This document shows positions 62,951-64,000 of a stretch of DNA of 64,000 nt, piece by piece. The stretch's first letter is position 1; each line of letters opens with the position of its first letter. The stretch lies in the NCBI GenBank assembly GCA_934045075.1, contig OW203748.1:10432794-10496793 (forward strand). The letters run 5' to 3'. Below the pieces are notes generated by a model. The model ran no database searches and was not told the DNA's origin. It saw only the letters and a list, made by a program, of their open reading frames with translations. This DNA is from Yponomeuta sedellus. Its lineage: Eukaryota; Arthropoda; Insecta; Lepidoptera; Yponomeutidae. Made by a program: the position numbers and the translations under genes.

Positions 62951-63591
62951 GTGGTTCCTAACCCGTGGTCCGCGGACCACTGGTCCCTGGGTAGGTTCCA
63001 GGACCACTTGGAACCAAGCCATTATTGCGAAACAATACTTGAATGAGTGTCAGTTTCCGAATTGAGAGTTTCGCTAAGTAAATACTTAACTATAGTGTTG
63101 CTCTTCGAATTTCTCAGCAAAGAGCGTGACAGAACGTTACTTAAAGTATTTACTTAGTGAAATTATCAATTGAGAAGCCGGCTCTTAGTGTTTGTGTTTT
63201 TTGTTTCGAATGTTTTCTTTAAATTTTCCATTTTCAGTTTTCACGAAGCCTTTTGTAAATGAATTTTATTATGTTGACATTTTTGTAGTTATTACTTTTG
63301 TTGTTATAATTGACTAATACATAATTTTTATTTTTGTGCTTTATAATTATATCATAGAGAAATTAAAGATAATATCGATTCGATGCGATATCAACCCTAT
63401 AAATGTCCCCACTGCTGGGGCACGCAAAGCACGCAATATAATCTTTGCGACGCTCTTGCATCGCAAAGATAAAATGATTGTATGCAACTTTAAATTTAGG
63501 TGCCGTATATTACAAACTTACGTAAAGCATCTGAGTGATTCTTGCCAAGACAGAATGGTTCCTCATGACTTTAAGGTTAAGAACCACTGAC
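62951..63591. mobile_element. hAT-like inverted-repeat element
   Basis: Begins CAGTGGTTCCTAACC and ends GGTTAAGAACCACTG, the CAGTGGTTCTxAACC type of hAT terminal repeat. 641 bp, no transposase. A 40-bp Family X fragment (GATATCAACCCTATAAATG) sits at 63386-63425, and an inner inverted pair (GTAAATACTT / AAGTATTTAC) near 63080 and 63147. No clear 8-bp target duplication. Confidence 0.6.
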
Positions 63592-63652
63592 GTAGAGTCT
63601 CATGAATGCATCGTTATTTAATAGAGTGATGTAAGCACGACAATTAGCTTTT

Positions 63653-63862
63653 CGATATCAACCCTTTTATGCCCCCACTGCTGGGGCACGGGCCTCTTCC
63701 TGCATCGCAGGATGGTTAGGCCATGCTCCACCACGGGGGCCAAGTCCGGGTTGGTAGAGGATTGTAAGACAGTGGCGGGTCATACTGTCAGAAGTTATCA
63801 AGCCGCCCATAAGGCCTCTGGGAAGCCGGCACCAACGGCTTAACGTGCCTTGCGAAGACGGA
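63653..63862 (+). mobile_element. Family X, copy 16
   Basis: TCGATATCAACCCTTTTATG to GCCTTGCGAAG with a deletion of the GACTGCCATTATATGAC stretch. Followed by a tRNA-like SINE piece on the - strand (63885-63950). Confidence 0.75.
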
Positions 63863-64000
63863 TTAGCTTTTATTCAACGCTATTTATATGCCCGCACTGG
63901 GGATTGAACCTGGACCTCCCGCTTGCGAGTCCATTGTTCTACCCAAGTTAGAGAAAACCTACTGCAGAATCACCCAACACGGCAACAGAAACAATACCTA

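Overview
The window is nuclear DNA of an insect, almost certainly a moth or butterfly. It has spliceosomal introns, AT-rich spacers and a very dense load of short non-autonomous elements. These include LINE 3' ends with the GATCGCT...AGCGAT stem-loop and ATCT/GATT tails, RTE-type ORF2 C-termini, tRNA-headed SINEs, Helitron-like pieces ending in CTAG(T), and TA-flanked MITEs. This combination is typical of Lepidoptera. There is no bacterial, phage or CRISPR content. Species cannot be named from the sequence.

Four host coding units are supported. (1) A + strand gene enters from the left edge. Seven exons (271-418, 832-913, 2203-2293, 2844-2960, 3716-3784, 18475-18613, 19449-19563) join in a single open phase to a stop and AATAAA, giving about 252 residues of an unrecognised Pro/Ser/Arg/Cys-rich protein. 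(2) A second + strand gene has four small exons (21931-22023, 23070-23094, 24434-24486, 26798-26920) and a 7.1-kb terminal exon (27658-34791). It encodes about 2,475 residues of an unrecognised helical protein built from recurrent W-x(3)-[LIV]-P modules. (3) A - strand, intronless 434-residue gene (43412-44716) is a diverged partial paralogue of the middle of that giant protein, so the two sit in inverted orientation. (4) A + strand gene at 55088-56503 encodes a four-pass membrane protein with glycosylated outer loops and a long cytoplasmic tail.

The most striking object is an uninterrupted (AGAC)n array at 5451-15410: 9,960 bp, about 2,490 units. It is bounded on both sides by GATA units and on the right by a LINE 3' end. 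It looks like an extreme expansion of a retroelement tail, and it falls inside the roughly 14.7-kb intron between exons 5 and 6 of gene 1. The same intron ends in nine copies of a 95-bp satellite that run into the splice acceptor of exon 6.

Most of the rest is transposon debris. One abundant family of about 300 bp has at least 16 copies, some arranged head-to-head as near-perfect fold-backs. There are also three-copy and two-copy MITE families, a solo LTR, and a 352-bp PIF/Harbinger-like element with TAA target duplication that carries a MADF-domain exon. A three-level nest of insertions lies at 60090-60833, and several long perfect palindromes are present (17114-17181, 40091-40163, 40392-40546).

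All gene models rest on splice-site and phase logic read by eye. No transcript or homology search was available.
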